DNA from: JANNSW01 sp031431235
GTDB lineage: Bacteria; Pseudomonadota; Alphaproteobacteria; Rhizobiales; Hyphomicrobiaceae
Reading direction: 5' to 3'
DNA length: 18,293 bases
Assembly: GCA_031431235.1 (NCBI GenBank)
Contig: JANPDA010000172.1
Location: 1 to 18,293 of the forward strand
The notes beneath the pieces are model-generated. The model did no database searches, had not been told where the DNA came from, and saw only the letters and a list, made by a program, of their open reading frames with translations. Of this stretch, positions 1 through 6,249 are shown in pieces (position 1 is the stretch's first letter; each line of letters opens with the position of its first letter). The position numbers were made by a program, and so were the translations under genes.

Positions 1-509
1 AACATGGTGCCGCCGACCAGAGTGATCACGGTCGTTGCGCGGAAGAACCAGCCGGATTCGATCACCAGATTGGAGGATTCGAGCCCCACCGCAATCGCAT
101 AGGCCTGGACGGTAGCGAGCAGCACCGTGCCGATGCGCGTATACTGATTGATCTTCTTGCGGCCGGATTCGCCTTCCTTCTTCAGCTCCTCCAGCGGCTT
201 GTAGACCGAGGTCAGCAGCTGCATGATGATGGAGGCGGAGATGTAGGGCATGATGCCGAGCGCGAAGATCGCCATCCGCCCGACCGCGCCACCCGCGAAC
301 ATGTTGAACATGCCCAGGATGCCGGCCTGGTTCTGCTGGAAGGCCTGGGCGAGCTTGGCCGGATCGATGCCCGGCAAAGGGATGTAGGTGCCGAGCCGGT
401 AGACGAGCAGAGCCCCCAGCGTGAACCAGATGCGGCGTTTCAGCTCGTCGGCCTTGCCGAAAGCTGAAAAATTGAGATTGGAGACGAGCTGTTCGGCGGC
501 CGATGCCAT
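1..509 (-). CDS. secY: Protein translocase subunit SecY, 3' end missing
   Basis: This is the N-terminal 169 residues of SecY, the channel-forming subunit of the SecYEG translocon in the inner membrane. The visible part holds the first hydrophobic segment (about residues 26-48, ending TYIPLPGID), the family signature GIMPYISASIIMQLL in TM2 (about 86-100), the basic loop KKEGESGRKKINQYTR, and TM3 (about 125-143). The start at 509 follows AGGAG nine bases upstream and gives MASAAEQL. The gene is cut by the window edge. It is the last visible cistron of the spc part, separated from rplO by 195 bases, which is longer than most gaps in this run. The identification is secure; the C-terminal two thirds cannot be judged. 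Confidence 0.97.
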   Translation of the reverse strand, partial: MASAAEQLVSNLNFSAFGKADELKRRIWFTLGALLVYRLGTYIPLPGIDPAKLAQAFQQNQAGILGMFNMFAGGAVGRMAIFALGIMPYISASIIMQLLTSVYKPLEELKKEGESGRKKINQYTRIGTVLLATVQAYAIAVGLESSNLVIESGWFFRATTVITLVGGTM

Positions 510-513
510 GCGT

Positions 514-708
514 TCACACTCCTAGGCGGCTGAGGGCCCTGCCGAGCCACTCGCCCTCTGACCTAACCTGCCCGCGCCCCTTGGGAACCAGCTCTCCCGC
601 GCCGCCCATCTTCTCGCGGACCGATCCCTTCGCAGGCAAGTCCTTTCGTACGAAGCGCCCCCGAGCGCTTTCGCACAGGATCGCGTGCTGCGAGCTCCCT
701 CGCGTCAA
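514..708 (-). other. Doubtful 64-codon ORF filling the rplO-secY gap
   Basis: An open frame starts with TTG overlapping the rplO stop (TTGA) and ends five bases before the secY start codon, so it spans the whole 195-base gap. The product would be a basic, Gly/Arg/Ser-rich 64-residue peptide with no motif I recognise. The TTG start and lack of similarity argue against a gene; the exact fit between its neighbours is the only argument for one. Otherwise the gap holds only a 10-bp palindrome, TTCGTACGAA, near 645-654 and no clear terminator. I treat it as probable non-coding spacer. Confidence 0.15.
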
Positions 709-1253
709 TCCGCGGCTTTCTCGGACTTCTTCTTGTTCTTTTTGTCCTTCTTGCCCTTTTTGGCTTTCGCCTTCAACTCGCTGTCGTCCTTGGCCTTGCG
801 CAGCATCTTTACCGTGCCGCCGGCCTTCTCGACGGCAGCGGCCGCGGTCTTGGTCGCATAGGAGACCTCGATCTGCAGGCGCGCCTTCAACTCGCCTTCG
901 CCCAAGAGCCGCAGCCCATCCTTGCGGCGGCGCAGCAGGCCTGCCTCGACGAGGCTCTCCACCGTCACCGGCTTGTCCGCTGCAATCCGTCCGGAATCGA
1001 CCGCCGCCTGCACGTCGCCCACGTTCAGCTCGTTGAAGTCCTCGCGGAATGGATTGTTGAAGCCGCGCTTGGGTAGGCGCCGGTGAAGCGGCATCTGGCC
1101 ACCCTCGAAGCCATTGATGCGCACGCCGGTGCGGGCCGTCTGGCCTTTGCCACCGCGTCCGCCGGTCTTGCCTTTGCCTGAGCCGATGCCGCGCCCGAGG
1201 CGCTTGCGCTGCCTGCTCGAGCCCGGAAGGTCGTTAATCGCGTTGAGACGCAT
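705..1253 (-). CDS. rplO: 50S ribosomal protein L15
   Basis: L15 is a large-subunit protein that assembles late onto 23S rRNA. The 182-residue product starts MRLNAINDLPGS and has the Gly/Arg-rich block GRGIGSGKGKTGGRGGKGQ at about 21-39, typical of L15. An upstream in-frame start exists, but ATG 1253 is chosen because AGGAG lies eight bases before it and the protein then begins at the family position. The last 30 or so residues are a Lys/Asp-rich tail (KAKKGKKDKKNKKKSEKAAD), so it is longer than the usual 145-160 residues. It follows rpmD after a 191-base gap that carries a mobile-type repeat. Confidence 0.96.
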   Translation of the reverse strand: MRLNAINDLPGSSRQRKRLGRGIGSGKGKTGGRGGKGQTARTGVRINGFEGGQMPLHRRLPKRGFNNPFREDFNELNVGDVQAAVDSGRIAADKPVTVESLVEAGLLRRRKDGLRLLGEGELKARLQIEVSYATKTAAAAVEKAGGTVKMLRKAKDDSELKAKAKKGKKDKKNKKKSEKAAD

Positions 1254-1316
1254 CTGGCCTCTCCTGCTGCTTTCCTGATGGTCCACGCCAAGGCGGGACG
1301 ATTGACTGACGAACCG

Positions 1317-1448
1317 CTAGTTTTCCCTCCCATTCATCCGATTCCGGCGAAGCTGGATCAATGAATAGCAAGAGGGAATACAAACAAAGAGTTGACTAGT
1401 GGGCTGGCCATTCATTTGGGGTACCGAATGAATGAGCCGGAACTCTAG
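1317..1448. repeat. 132-bp MITE-like element, copy A
   Basis: The element begins and ends with CTAG and aligns without gaps to a second copy at 3773-3904 (18 differences by hand count, about 86% identity, same orientation). Its terminal 24 bases are imperfect inverted repeats (18 of 24 match). Inside are two hairpin-forming halves. The first uses TTTTCC at 1321-1326 and GGAATA at 1375-1380, followed inward by CATTCAT and ATGAATA. The second is an 11-bp CATTCATTTGG-type stem near 1410-1435. There is no room for a transposase. CTAG ends fit the TA target duplication of IS630/Tc1-type elements, which is inference. The right end coincides with the rpmD stop codon. Confidence 0.8.
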
Positions 1449-1639
1449 CTGACGACCCGCACCAGGTGCGAAATCTTGCGTATCATGCCGCGCACCTCGG
1501 GCGTATCCTCGAGGGTGGAGCGACTGCGGATCTTGTTGAGGCCAAGCCCGATCAACGTGCCCCGCTGCCCGGCCGTGCGCCGTGCCGGGCTCCCGATCTG
1601 CTCCACCGTCACCGTCTTACCGGTCTTGTTGTCGGCCAT
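1445..1639 (-). CDS. rpmD: 50S ribosomal protein L30
   Basis: L30 is a small non-essential-type large-subunit protein. The 64-residue product contains the family core VEQIGSPARRTAGQRGTLIGLGLNKI and the C-terminal pattern RGMIRKISHLVRVV. The start at 1639 has AAGGTGA upstream. The stop codon TAG lies inside the terminal CTAG of the 132-bp repeat element, so that element was inserted exactly at the end of the gene. The protein appears complete, ending VRVVS. It lies between rpsE (119-base gap) and rplO (191-base gap). Confidence 0.95.
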   Translation of the reverse strand: MADNKTGKTVTVEQIGSPARRTAGQRGTLIGLGLNKIRSRSTLEDTPEVRGMIRKISHLVRVVS

Positions 1640-1660
1640 GTCACGTCACCTTCTCGAGTC

Positions 1661-1759
1661 TCATGTGGCCGCGTGGCGCTCGTTTGCTTCACGCCGGCCA
1701 TCGTCACCTTTGCCGGCAGCCACCGCTTTGCCGGCAGGAGCCGCCGCTTGCCTCGGCAT
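1661..1759 (-). other. Possible 32-codon small ORF between rpsE and rpmD
   Basis: An ATG overlaps the rpsE stop codon (TGATG) and opens a 32-codon frame that stops 21 bases before the rpmD start, just ahead of the rpmD ribosome binding site. The peptide is Ala/Gly/Lys-rich, with a repeated AGK pattern near its start, like a ribosomal-protein tail. Stop-start overlap suggests translational coupling, but length and low complexity make chance likely. It could also be a remnant of a longer S5 tail now out of frame. Not recognised. Confidence 0.25.
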
Positions 1760-2382
1760 CAGCCCGCGTCGCCGCCCTGGCCCTCGACGGCCTCACCTTC
1801 CGACGCTCCATCCCGGCGGCGCGAGATGATGTCCGACACCTTCTTGCCACGGCGAGCCGCGACCGAGCGGGGGCTGTCCTCGCGGCGCAATGCGTCGAAC
1901 GTGGCGCGCACCATGTTGTAGGGATTGGAGGTGCCGACCGACTTGGCGACCACGTCCTGCACGCCCAGCGTCTCGAACACGGCGCGCATCGGGCCGCCGG
2001 CGATGATGCCGGTGCCGGCGGGAGCCGCGCGCAGGATCACTTTGCCTGCGCCATGGCGGCCCTTCACATCGTGATGGAGCGTCCGGCCTTCACGCAGCGG
2101 CACCCTGACGACGGCACGCTTGGCCGCATCGGTCGCCTTGCGGATCGCCTCGGGCACCTCGCGGGCCTTGCCGTGACCGAAGCCGACGCGCCCCTTCTGG
2201 TCGCCGACGACGACGAGCGCGGCAAAGCCGAAGCGTTTGCCACCCTTCACCACCTTCGCCACGCGATTGATGTGGACGAGCTTGTCGACGAACTCGCTGT
2301 CGCGCTCGTCGCGCCGATCATTGCGGTCGCCGCGATCGCGCGAGCGGCGGTTGTCGCCTCCGCCTCCAGGGGTACGTGCCAC
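1759..2382 (-). CDS. rpsE: 30S ribosomal protein S5
   Basis: S5 belongs to the small-subunit decoding-fidelity centre with S4 and S12. The 207-residue product has an Arg/Asp-rich N-terminal extension (about 1-30), then the S5 double-stranded-RNA-binding core FVDKLVHINRVAKVVKGGKRF, and the C-terminal domain with GTGIIAGGPMRAVFE and SNPYNMVRATF. The start is GTG at 2382. A longer in-frame ATG would run back through rplR and is rejected, because GAGGA lies seven bases before the GTG, 20 bases after the rplR stop. The tail GEAVEGQGGDAG is acidic and Gly-rich. A small coupled ORF may follow. Confidence 0.95.
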   Translation of the reverse strand: MARTPGGGGDNRRSRDRGDRNDRRDERDSEFVDKLVHINRVAKVVKGGKRFGFAALVVVGDQKGRVGFGHGKAREVPEAIRKATDAAKRAVVRVPLREGRTLHHDVKGRHGAGKVILRAAPAGTGIIAGGPMRAVFETLGVQDVVAKSVGTSNPYNMVRATFDALRREDSPRSVAARRGKKVSDIISRRRDGASEGEAVEGQGGDAG

Positions 2383-2389
2383 GTGTAGG

Positions 2390-2395
2390 TCCTCT
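2390..2395 (-). promoter_or_regulatory. Ribosome binding site deciding the rpsE GTG start
   Basis: AGAGGA lies seven bases upstream of the GTG at 2382. It is the only good Shine-Dalgarno match near the beginning of the conserved S5 sequence, and it sits in the short rplR-rpsE gap. Confidence 0.75.
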
Positions 2396-2401
2396 TTCCT
2401 G

Positions 2402-2764
2402 TCAGAAGTTGAGACCGACCTCGCGCGCGGCATCGGCCAGCGCTTTGATCCGTCCATGAAACATGTAGCCGCCGCGGTCGAACACGACATCCTTGATGCC
2501 GGCCTTCAACGCGCGCTCGGCAACGAGCTTGCCGACCTCGATCGCCGCCGCCATGTCGGCGCCGGTCTTCAGCTTGGCCCGCAGATCCTTGTCGAGCGTC
2601 GAGGCGGCGGCCACGGTACGGCCGGCCGCGTCGTCGATCACCTGAGCGTAGATGTTCTTCGATGAGCGGTAGACCGACAGCCGAGGCCGGTCGCTCGCCA
2701 CCTTTTTCAAGTTGCGGCGGACACGGGACTTGCGCCGCTCCGCTTGTGTCATTTGTGCGTGCAT
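2402..2764 (-). CDS. rplR: 50S ribosomal protein L18
   Basis: L18 binds 5S rRNA together with L5 in the central protuberance. The 120-residue product has the basic N-terminal RRKSRVRRNLKKVA and the family blocks RPRLSVYRSSKNIYAQVIDD and VVFDRGGYMFHGRIKALADAAREVGLNF. The start at 2764 lies 11 bases after the rplF stop. A second ATG four codons in (2752) cannot be excluded, because neither has a strong Shine-Dalgarno sequence; translational coupling with rplF is likely. Confidence 0.96.
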   Translation of the reverse strand: MHAQMTQAERRKSRVRRNLKKVASDRPRLSVYRSSKNIYAQVIDDAAGRTVAAASTLDKDLRAKLKTGADMAAAIEVGKLVAERALKAGIKDVVFDRGGYMFHGRIKALADAAREVGLNF

Positions 2765-2775
2765 GATCGGAACCG

Positions 2776-3309
2776 CTACTTCTTCTTGCCTTCCTTGCGG
2801 AAGATGAATTCACCTTTGTAGCGTACGCCCTTGCCCTGGTAGGGCTCGGGTTTGCGCCACGATCTGATCTCGGCCGCCACTTGGCCGACCTTCTGCTTGT
2901 CGATGCCGGTGATGACGACCTCGGTCGGCTTCGGCAGCTCGATCTTGATCCCATCGGGGATCTGGAAGTTGACCTCGTGGCTGAGGCCGAGCTGGAGATT
3001 GAGCTCCTTGCCCCTCAAGGCGGCGCGATAGCCCACGCCGTGAATCTCGAGCGCCTCGCGATAGCCCTCGGTCACGCCGACCATGATGTTCTGCACCAGT
3101 GTGCGCGACATGCCCCACATCGCACGCGCGCGCTTGGACTCGTCGCGCGGCGAGACGCTGACGCCATCGGCCGTCATCTCGACGGCAACCTCCTTGACGA
3201 GCGCGATCGCCAGCTCGCCCTTGGGGCCCTGGGCCTTGATCGTCTGTCCGACGACACTGGCCTGGACCGCCTTGGGCACCATGACCGGCCGCTTTCCAAT
3301 ACGGGACAT
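2776..3309 (-). CDS. rplF: 50S ribosomal protein L6
   Basis: L6 sits near the GTPase-associated centre and the sarcin-ricin loop, close to where EF-Tu and EF-G bind. The 177-residue protein starts MSRIGKRPVMVPKAV and ends with the diagnostic block SWRKPEPYQGKGVRYKGE then KKEGKKK. An upstream in-frame ATG at 3372 lies inside rpsH and is rejected, because AAGGA stands about seven bases before ATG 3309. Both L6 repeats are present and the length is normal. It lies 34 bases downstream of rpsH. Confidence 0.97.
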   Translation of the reverse strand: MSRIGKRPVMVPKAVQASVVGQTIKAQGPKGELAIALVKEVAVEMTADGVSVSPRDESKRARAMWGMSRTLVQNIMVGVTEGYREALEIHGVGYRAALRGKELNLQLGLSHEVNFQIPDGIKIELPKPTEVVITGIDKQKVGQVAAEIRSWRKPEPYQGKGVRYKGEFIFRKEGKKK

Positions 3310-3343
3310 CCGAGTTCCTTTCCTTCGCGTGCCTCGCGGGCCC

Positions 3344-3742
3344 TCAGAATACGCTGCAGAGAATTTCGCCACCGACGTTTTCGGCGCGAGCGCGGGAATC
3401 CGACATCACGCCCTTGGGTGTCGACAGGATCGACACGCCGAGGCCGTTCGCCACGTTCGGCAGGTTTTTCACGGCGGAATAGACGCGCCGGCCCGGCTTC
3501 GAGATGCGGGTGATCTCGCGAATGGCCGGCTCGCCATTGTAGTACTTCAGCTCGATCTCGAGCTCGCGCTTGCCGCCGCCATGGTCGACCTCGGCGTAGC
3601 CACGGATATAGCCTTCTTCGGCCAGCACGTCGAGCAAGTGCTGACGCAGGCTCGACGCGGGCGTCGAGACCTTCGGCCGCTTGCGCTCCTGCGCATTGCG
3701 GATCCGGGTCAGCATGTCGCCAATCGGGTCGGTCACAGCCAT
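3344..3742 (-). CDS. rpsH: 30S ribosomal protein S8
   Basis: S8 binds the central domain of 16S rRNA and, in E. coli, is the translational repressor of the spc operon. The 132-residue product starts MAVTDPIGDMLTRIRNAQ and contains KPGRRVYS and the RNA-contact region LSTPKGVMSDSRARAENVGGEILC. AGAGGA lies nine bases upstream of the start. The gap to rpsN holds the second 132-bp repeat element. I did not locate an S8-like target in the rplN-rplE region by eye. Confidence 0.97.
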   Translation of the reverse strand: MAVTDPIGDMLTRIRNAQERKRPKVSTPASSLRQHLLDVLAEEGYIRGYAEVDHGGGKRELEIELKYYNGEPAIREITRISKPGRRVYSAVKNLPNVANGLGVSILSTPKGVMSDSRARAENVGGEILCSVF

Positions 3743-3772
3743 CTGCTGCTTTCCTCTTCTTTTCTTGCTTCT

Positions 3773-3904
3773 CTAGTGCTCCGTCTCATTCATTCGATTT
3801 CGGCGAAGGTGGATCGATGAATGGCGAGAGGGAGCACGAACAAAGAGTTGGCTAGTGGGCTGGCCATTCATTTGGGCTACCAAATGAATGAGTCGGAACA
3901 CTAG
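3773..3904. repeat. 132-bp MITE-like element, copy B
   Basis: This is the better-preserved copy. Its CTAG ends bound 24-bp terminal inverted repeats matching at 21 of 24 positions (3773-3796 against 3881-3904). Internally, TGCTCC at 3777-3782 pairs with GGAGCA at 3831-3836. CATTCATTTGG at 3865-3875 pairs perfectly with CCAAATGAATG at 3880-3890 around a four-base loop. The pair T1323-A1378 of copy A is C3779-G3834 here, a compensatory change that supports the stem. The element fills most of the 169-base rpsN-rpsH gap and has no coding capacity. It ends eight bases from the rpsN stop codon. Confidence 0.82.
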
Positions 3905-3911
3905 CAGCCGA

Positions 3912-4217
3912 TTACCAGCTCGACTTCACCATGCCGGGGATCAGACCCCGGGAGGCGAGATCGCGCAGCGCCATACGGCCCACCTTCAGCTTGCGATAGT
4001 AGCTGCGTGCGCGGCCAGTCAGCTCGCAACGGTTCCTGATGCGGGTCTTGGACGAGTTGCGCGGCAGCTCGGCAAGCTTCAAGCGCGCGGCGAACCGCTC
4101 CTCGTTGGGCTTGCTCATATCCTCCGTGATCGCCTTCAGGCGTTTGCGCTTGTCGGCAAACTGGGCAACCAGGCGACGCCGCCTGTTGTTCTTTTCGATC
4201 GAGCTCGTCTTCGCCAT
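3912..4217 (-). CDS. rpsN: 30S ribosomal protein S14
   Basis: S14 is a small-subunit head protein next to S3 and S10. The 101-residue product is the long, zinc-free form: the CXXC zinc knuckle of the short S14 is absent, and the C-terminal block RIRNRCELTGRARSYYRKLKVGRMALRDLASRGLIPG is intact. GGAGG lies just upstream of ATG 4217. Position between rplE and rpsH is standard. A 132-bp repeat element follows directly after the stop. Confidence 0.97.
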   Translation of the reverse strand: MAKTSSIEKNNRRRRLVAQFADKRKRLKAITEDMSKPNEERFAARLKLAELPRNSSKTRIRNRCELTGRARSYYRKLKVGRMALRDLASRGLIPGMVKSSW

Positions 4218-4256
4218 AAGTCCTCCAATTGCAACCGGTTCCCGCGTCGTGCGGGC

Positions 4257-4961
4257 CTAGCTGCGGAACGGAAAGTTGAAACCGCGCAACAGCTCACGCG
4301 CCTCGTCGTCGGTACGGGCCGTGGTGCACACGATCACGTCCATACCCCAGACCTGATCGACCTTGTCGTAATCGATCTCGGGAAACACGATGTGCTCCTT
4401 CAGCCCGAGCGCGAAGTTGCCGCGACCATCGAAGCTCTTGGGGTTCAGCCCACGGAAGTCCTTGACGCGGGGCAACGCGATCGTCACCAGCCGGTCGAGG
4501 AACTCATACATCCGCGCCTTGCGCAGCGTCACCTTGCAGCCTAGGGCCATGCCGTCGCGCACCTTGTAGGTGGCAATCGACTTGCGAGCGCGCGTGATGA
4601 CCGGCTTCTGGCCCGCGATCAGCGCGAGATCGGCAGCAGCCGCCTCCACCTTCTTGCGGTCGCCAACGGCCTCGCCGATGCCCATGTTGATCACGATCTT
4701 GTCGATGCGGGGGACCTGCATCGGGTTCGTGTAGCTGAACGTCTTGACCAGCTTCTCCCGCACCACTTTGTCATAATGCGAGCGCATGCGCGGCACGTAG
4801 CCGGCCGGACGAGGCTTGGCCGGAGCAGCAGGTGTCGCGGTGGCTGCCTTGCCGCCCTTCTTGGCGCCTGGCTTGGGAGCCTTGCCGGTCGGGGGCGCCT
4901 TGCCTGCGCCTTCCTTGCCAGCTGGTTTCTTGGTCTCGTCGCTCTTGTCGCTCTTAGCCAT
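4257..4961 (-). CDS. rplE: 50S ribosomal protein L5 with N-terminal extension
   Basis: L5 binds 5S rRNA and contacts the P-site tRNA. The conserved part begins near residue 58 (RMRSHYD) and includes INMGIGEAVGDRKK, GCKVTLRKARMYEFLDRLV, RDFRGLNPKSFDGRGN and TTARTDDEARELL. The 234-residue length exceeds the usual 180 or so because of a roughly 52-residue Ala/Lys/Pro/Gly-rich, presumably disordered, N-terminal extension. The long start is supported: ATG 4961 overlaps the rplX stop by eight bases and has GAGGTGA just upstream. The role of the extension is unknown. Confidence 0.95.
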   Translation of the reverse strand: MAKSDKSDETKKPAGKEGAGKAPPTGKAPKPGAKKGGKAATATPAAPAKPRPAGYVPRMRSHYDKVVREKLVKTFSYTNPMQVPRIDKIVINMGIGEAVGDRKKVEAAAADLALIAGQKPVITRARKSIATYKVRDGMALGCKVTLRKARMYEFLDRLVTIALPRVKDFRGLNPKSFDGRGNFALGLKEHIVFPEIDYDKVDQVWGMDVIVCTTARTDDEARELLRGFNFPFRS

Positions 4962-5274
4962 CGATCACCTCGCCCGAGCGTTTGGCCACGCGCACCTTGC
5001 GTCCATCCGCCAGCGTCTTGAAGCCCACGCGCGTCGCCCGATCCTCACTGGGATCGATAATTGCAATATTGGAGATGTGGATCGGCGCCTCCTTGGCGAG
5101 GATCCCGCCTTCCTGGCGCGCCGTCTGCTTCTGGTGGCGGCGGACCACATTCACACCTTGAACGACAGCTCGGTTCTCGTCTGGGATGACCCTGAGCACC
5201 TCGCCCTTCTTGCCTTTGTCGCGACCGGTGACGACGATCACCTTGTCGCCCTTCCTGATCTTGAGCTTAGCCAT
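4954..5274 (-). CDS. rplX: 50S ribosomal protein L24
   Basis: L24 is an assembly-initiator protein for the large subunit near the exit tunnel. The 106-residue product starts MAKLKIRKGDKVIVVTGRDKGKKGEV, the KOW motif, and continues with NVVRRHQKQ and the C-terminal RVGFKTLADGRKVRVAKRSGE. GGAGGTG lies ten bases upstream of the start, inside the end of rplN. The stop overlaps the rplE start by eight bases, so L24 and L5 synthesis is probably coupled. Confidence 0.97.
   Translation of the reverse strand: MAKLKIRKGDKVIVVTGRDKGKKGEVLRVIPDENRAVVQGVNVVRRHQKQTARQEGGILAKEAPIHISNIAIIDPSEDRATRVGFKTLADGRKVRVAKRSGEVIDG
4965..4971 (-). promoter_or_regulatory. Ribosome binding site supporting the long rplE start
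   Basis: GAGGTGA, three bases upstream of ATG 4961 (four to six bases measured from its core), lies within the end of rplX. It supports translation from the long start that includes the Ala/Lys/Pro-rich extension of L5. Confidence 0.65.
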
Positions 5275-5277
5275 GCT

Positions 5278-5646
5278 CTAGAGCACCTCCGGGGCGAGCG
5301 AGACGATCTTCATGTGGTTGCGGGCGCGCAGCTCGCGCGTCACGGGTCCGAAAATACGCGTGCCGACCGGCTCGCCGTTGGGGTTGACGAGCACCGCGGC
5401 ATTGCGGTCGAAGCGGATGAAACTGCCGTCCTGACGCCGGATCGGGAACGCCGTGCGCACGATGATCGCGCGCATGACCTGGCCCTTCTTGACGCGCCCC
5501 TTCGGGATCGCCTCCTTGACCGCTACTACGATCGTATCGCCGACGGTCGCATAGCGCCGCCGCGATCCGCCGAGCACCTTGATGCACTGCACGCGCCGCG
5601 CACCCGAGTTGTCGGCGACGTCGAGATTGGTCTCGACTTGGATCAT
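5278..5646 (-). CDS. rplN: 50S ribosomal protein L14
   Basis: L14 lies at the subunit interface beside L19 and forms bridges to 16S rRNA. The 122-residue product is exactly the family length. It starts MIQVETNLDVADNSGARRVQCIKVLGGS and contains the KKGQVMRAIIVRT and GTRIFGPVTRELR blocks. AAGGG lies about ten bases upstream. It is separated from rpsQ by 128 bases that can form a compound hairpin. It ends three bases before rplX. Confidence 0.98.
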   Translation of the reverse strand: MIQVETNLDVADNSGARRVQCIKVLGGSRRRYATVGDTIVVAVKEAIPKGRVKKGQVMRAIIVRTAFPIRRQDGSFIRFDRNAAVLVNPNGEPVGTRIFGPVTRELRARNHMKIVSLAPEVL

Positions 5647-5681
5647 TGTCTTTCGCCCTTCCGTTCACATTCCGGGGTAGC

Positions 5682-5738
5682 GCCCGGCCTCGACCTGTCA
5701 CCTGGGCGAGACGTCCCGCCAGGCGATCGGGGCCGGGC
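5682..5738 (-). other. Compound GC-rich hairpin in the rpsQ-rplN gap
   Basis: GCCCGGCC at 5682-5689 pairs perfectly with GGCCGGGC at 5731-5738. The enclosed sequence contains a second small stem (CCTGG near 5701-5705 with CCAGG near 5719-5723). No T-rich tract follows in the direction of transcription, so it is not a classical intrinsic terminator. It could be a processing or attenuation structure marking the S10-spc boundary, or be incidental in GC-rich DNA. Confidence 0.4.
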
Positions 5739-5774
5739 CATTGCGTGCCTTGCCCCATCGTCAATCGACCGCGC

Positions 5775-6020
5775 TCAAGCGCCAGCCTCGTCGTCCTTCA
5801 GCACCACCCAGCGCTTCAACTTGGATATCGGCCGCCCTTCGATGATGCGCACCGTGTCGCCCGTTTTCGTCGCATTCTCTTCGTCATGGGCATGGTAGGT
5901 CTTCGATTGGCGCACCGTCTTCTTCATCACCGGATGAATGAAGCGTCGCTCGACCTTGACTACACGCGTCTTGGCGTTCTTGTCGGAGACGACAACGCCC
6001 TGGAGCACTCGTTTCGGCAT
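5775..6020 (-). CDS. rpsQ: 30S ribosomal protein S17
   Basis: S17 is an OB-fold primary 16S rRNA-binding protein. The 81-residue product starts MPKRVLQGVVVSDKNAKTRVVKVERRFIHPVMKKTVRQSKTY and has the usual GDTVRIIEGRPISKLKRWVVL end. It starts 12 bases after the rpmC stop. It is the last gene of the S10-type block before the longer gap to rplN. Confidence 0.97.
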   Translation of the reverse strand: MPKRVLQGVVVSDKNAKTRVVKVERRFIHPVMKKTVRQSKTYHAHDEENATKTGDTVRIIEGRPISKLKRWVVLKDDEAGA

Positions 6021-6032
6021 CTTGCTCGTCCT

Positions 6033-6236
6033 TCAGACCTTGGCTTCGGCCAGCCGCTTCTGGCGCTGGATCGTCATCAGTCTTGCGACGTCGCGACGAA
6101 CCTCACGCACGCGCGAGGTTTTCTGGAGCTGGTTGGTCGCACGTTGAAAGCGCAGGTTGAACTGCTCTTTTTTCAGCTTCAGCAGCTCATCCTCGAGCTG
6201 GTCGAGGCTGAAATCGCGCATGGCACCCGGTTTCAT
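6033..6236 (-). CDS. rpmC: 50S ribosomal protein L29
   Basis: L29 is a helical-hairpin protein at the tunnel exit, beside the SRP and trigger-factor docking site. The 67-residue product starts MKPGAMRDFSLDQLEDEL and has the hallmark KKEQFNLRFQ. A TTG at 6251 would add five codons, but ATG 6236 is chosen: the protein then matches alphaproteobacterial L29 from its first residue, and GAGGAG lies seven bases before it, across the rplP stop. It is coupled to rplP upstream. Confidence 0.96.
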   Translation of the reverse strand: MKPGAMRDFSLDQLEDELLKLKKEQFNLRFQRATNQLQKTSRVREVRRDVARLMTIQRQKRLAEAKV

Positions 6237-6243
6237 GGCCTCG

Positions 6244-6249
6244 CTCCTC
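6244..6249 (-). promoter_or_regulatory. Ribosome binding site deciding the rpmC start
   Basis: GAGGAG overlaps the rplP stop codon (TGAGGAG) and stands seven bases before ATG 6236, so the ATG is preferred to the upstream TTG. Confidence 0.75.

Noticed and set aside
5267..5764. Minus-strand frame running from the rpsQ-rplN gap through rplN
   Set aside because: It reads rplN in the wrong frame; L14 itself is complete at the family length.
4816..5898. Plus-strand open frame of 360 codons opposite rplE, rplX and rplN
   Set aside because: It is antisense to three conserved genes with no family resemblance; it is a frame shadow.
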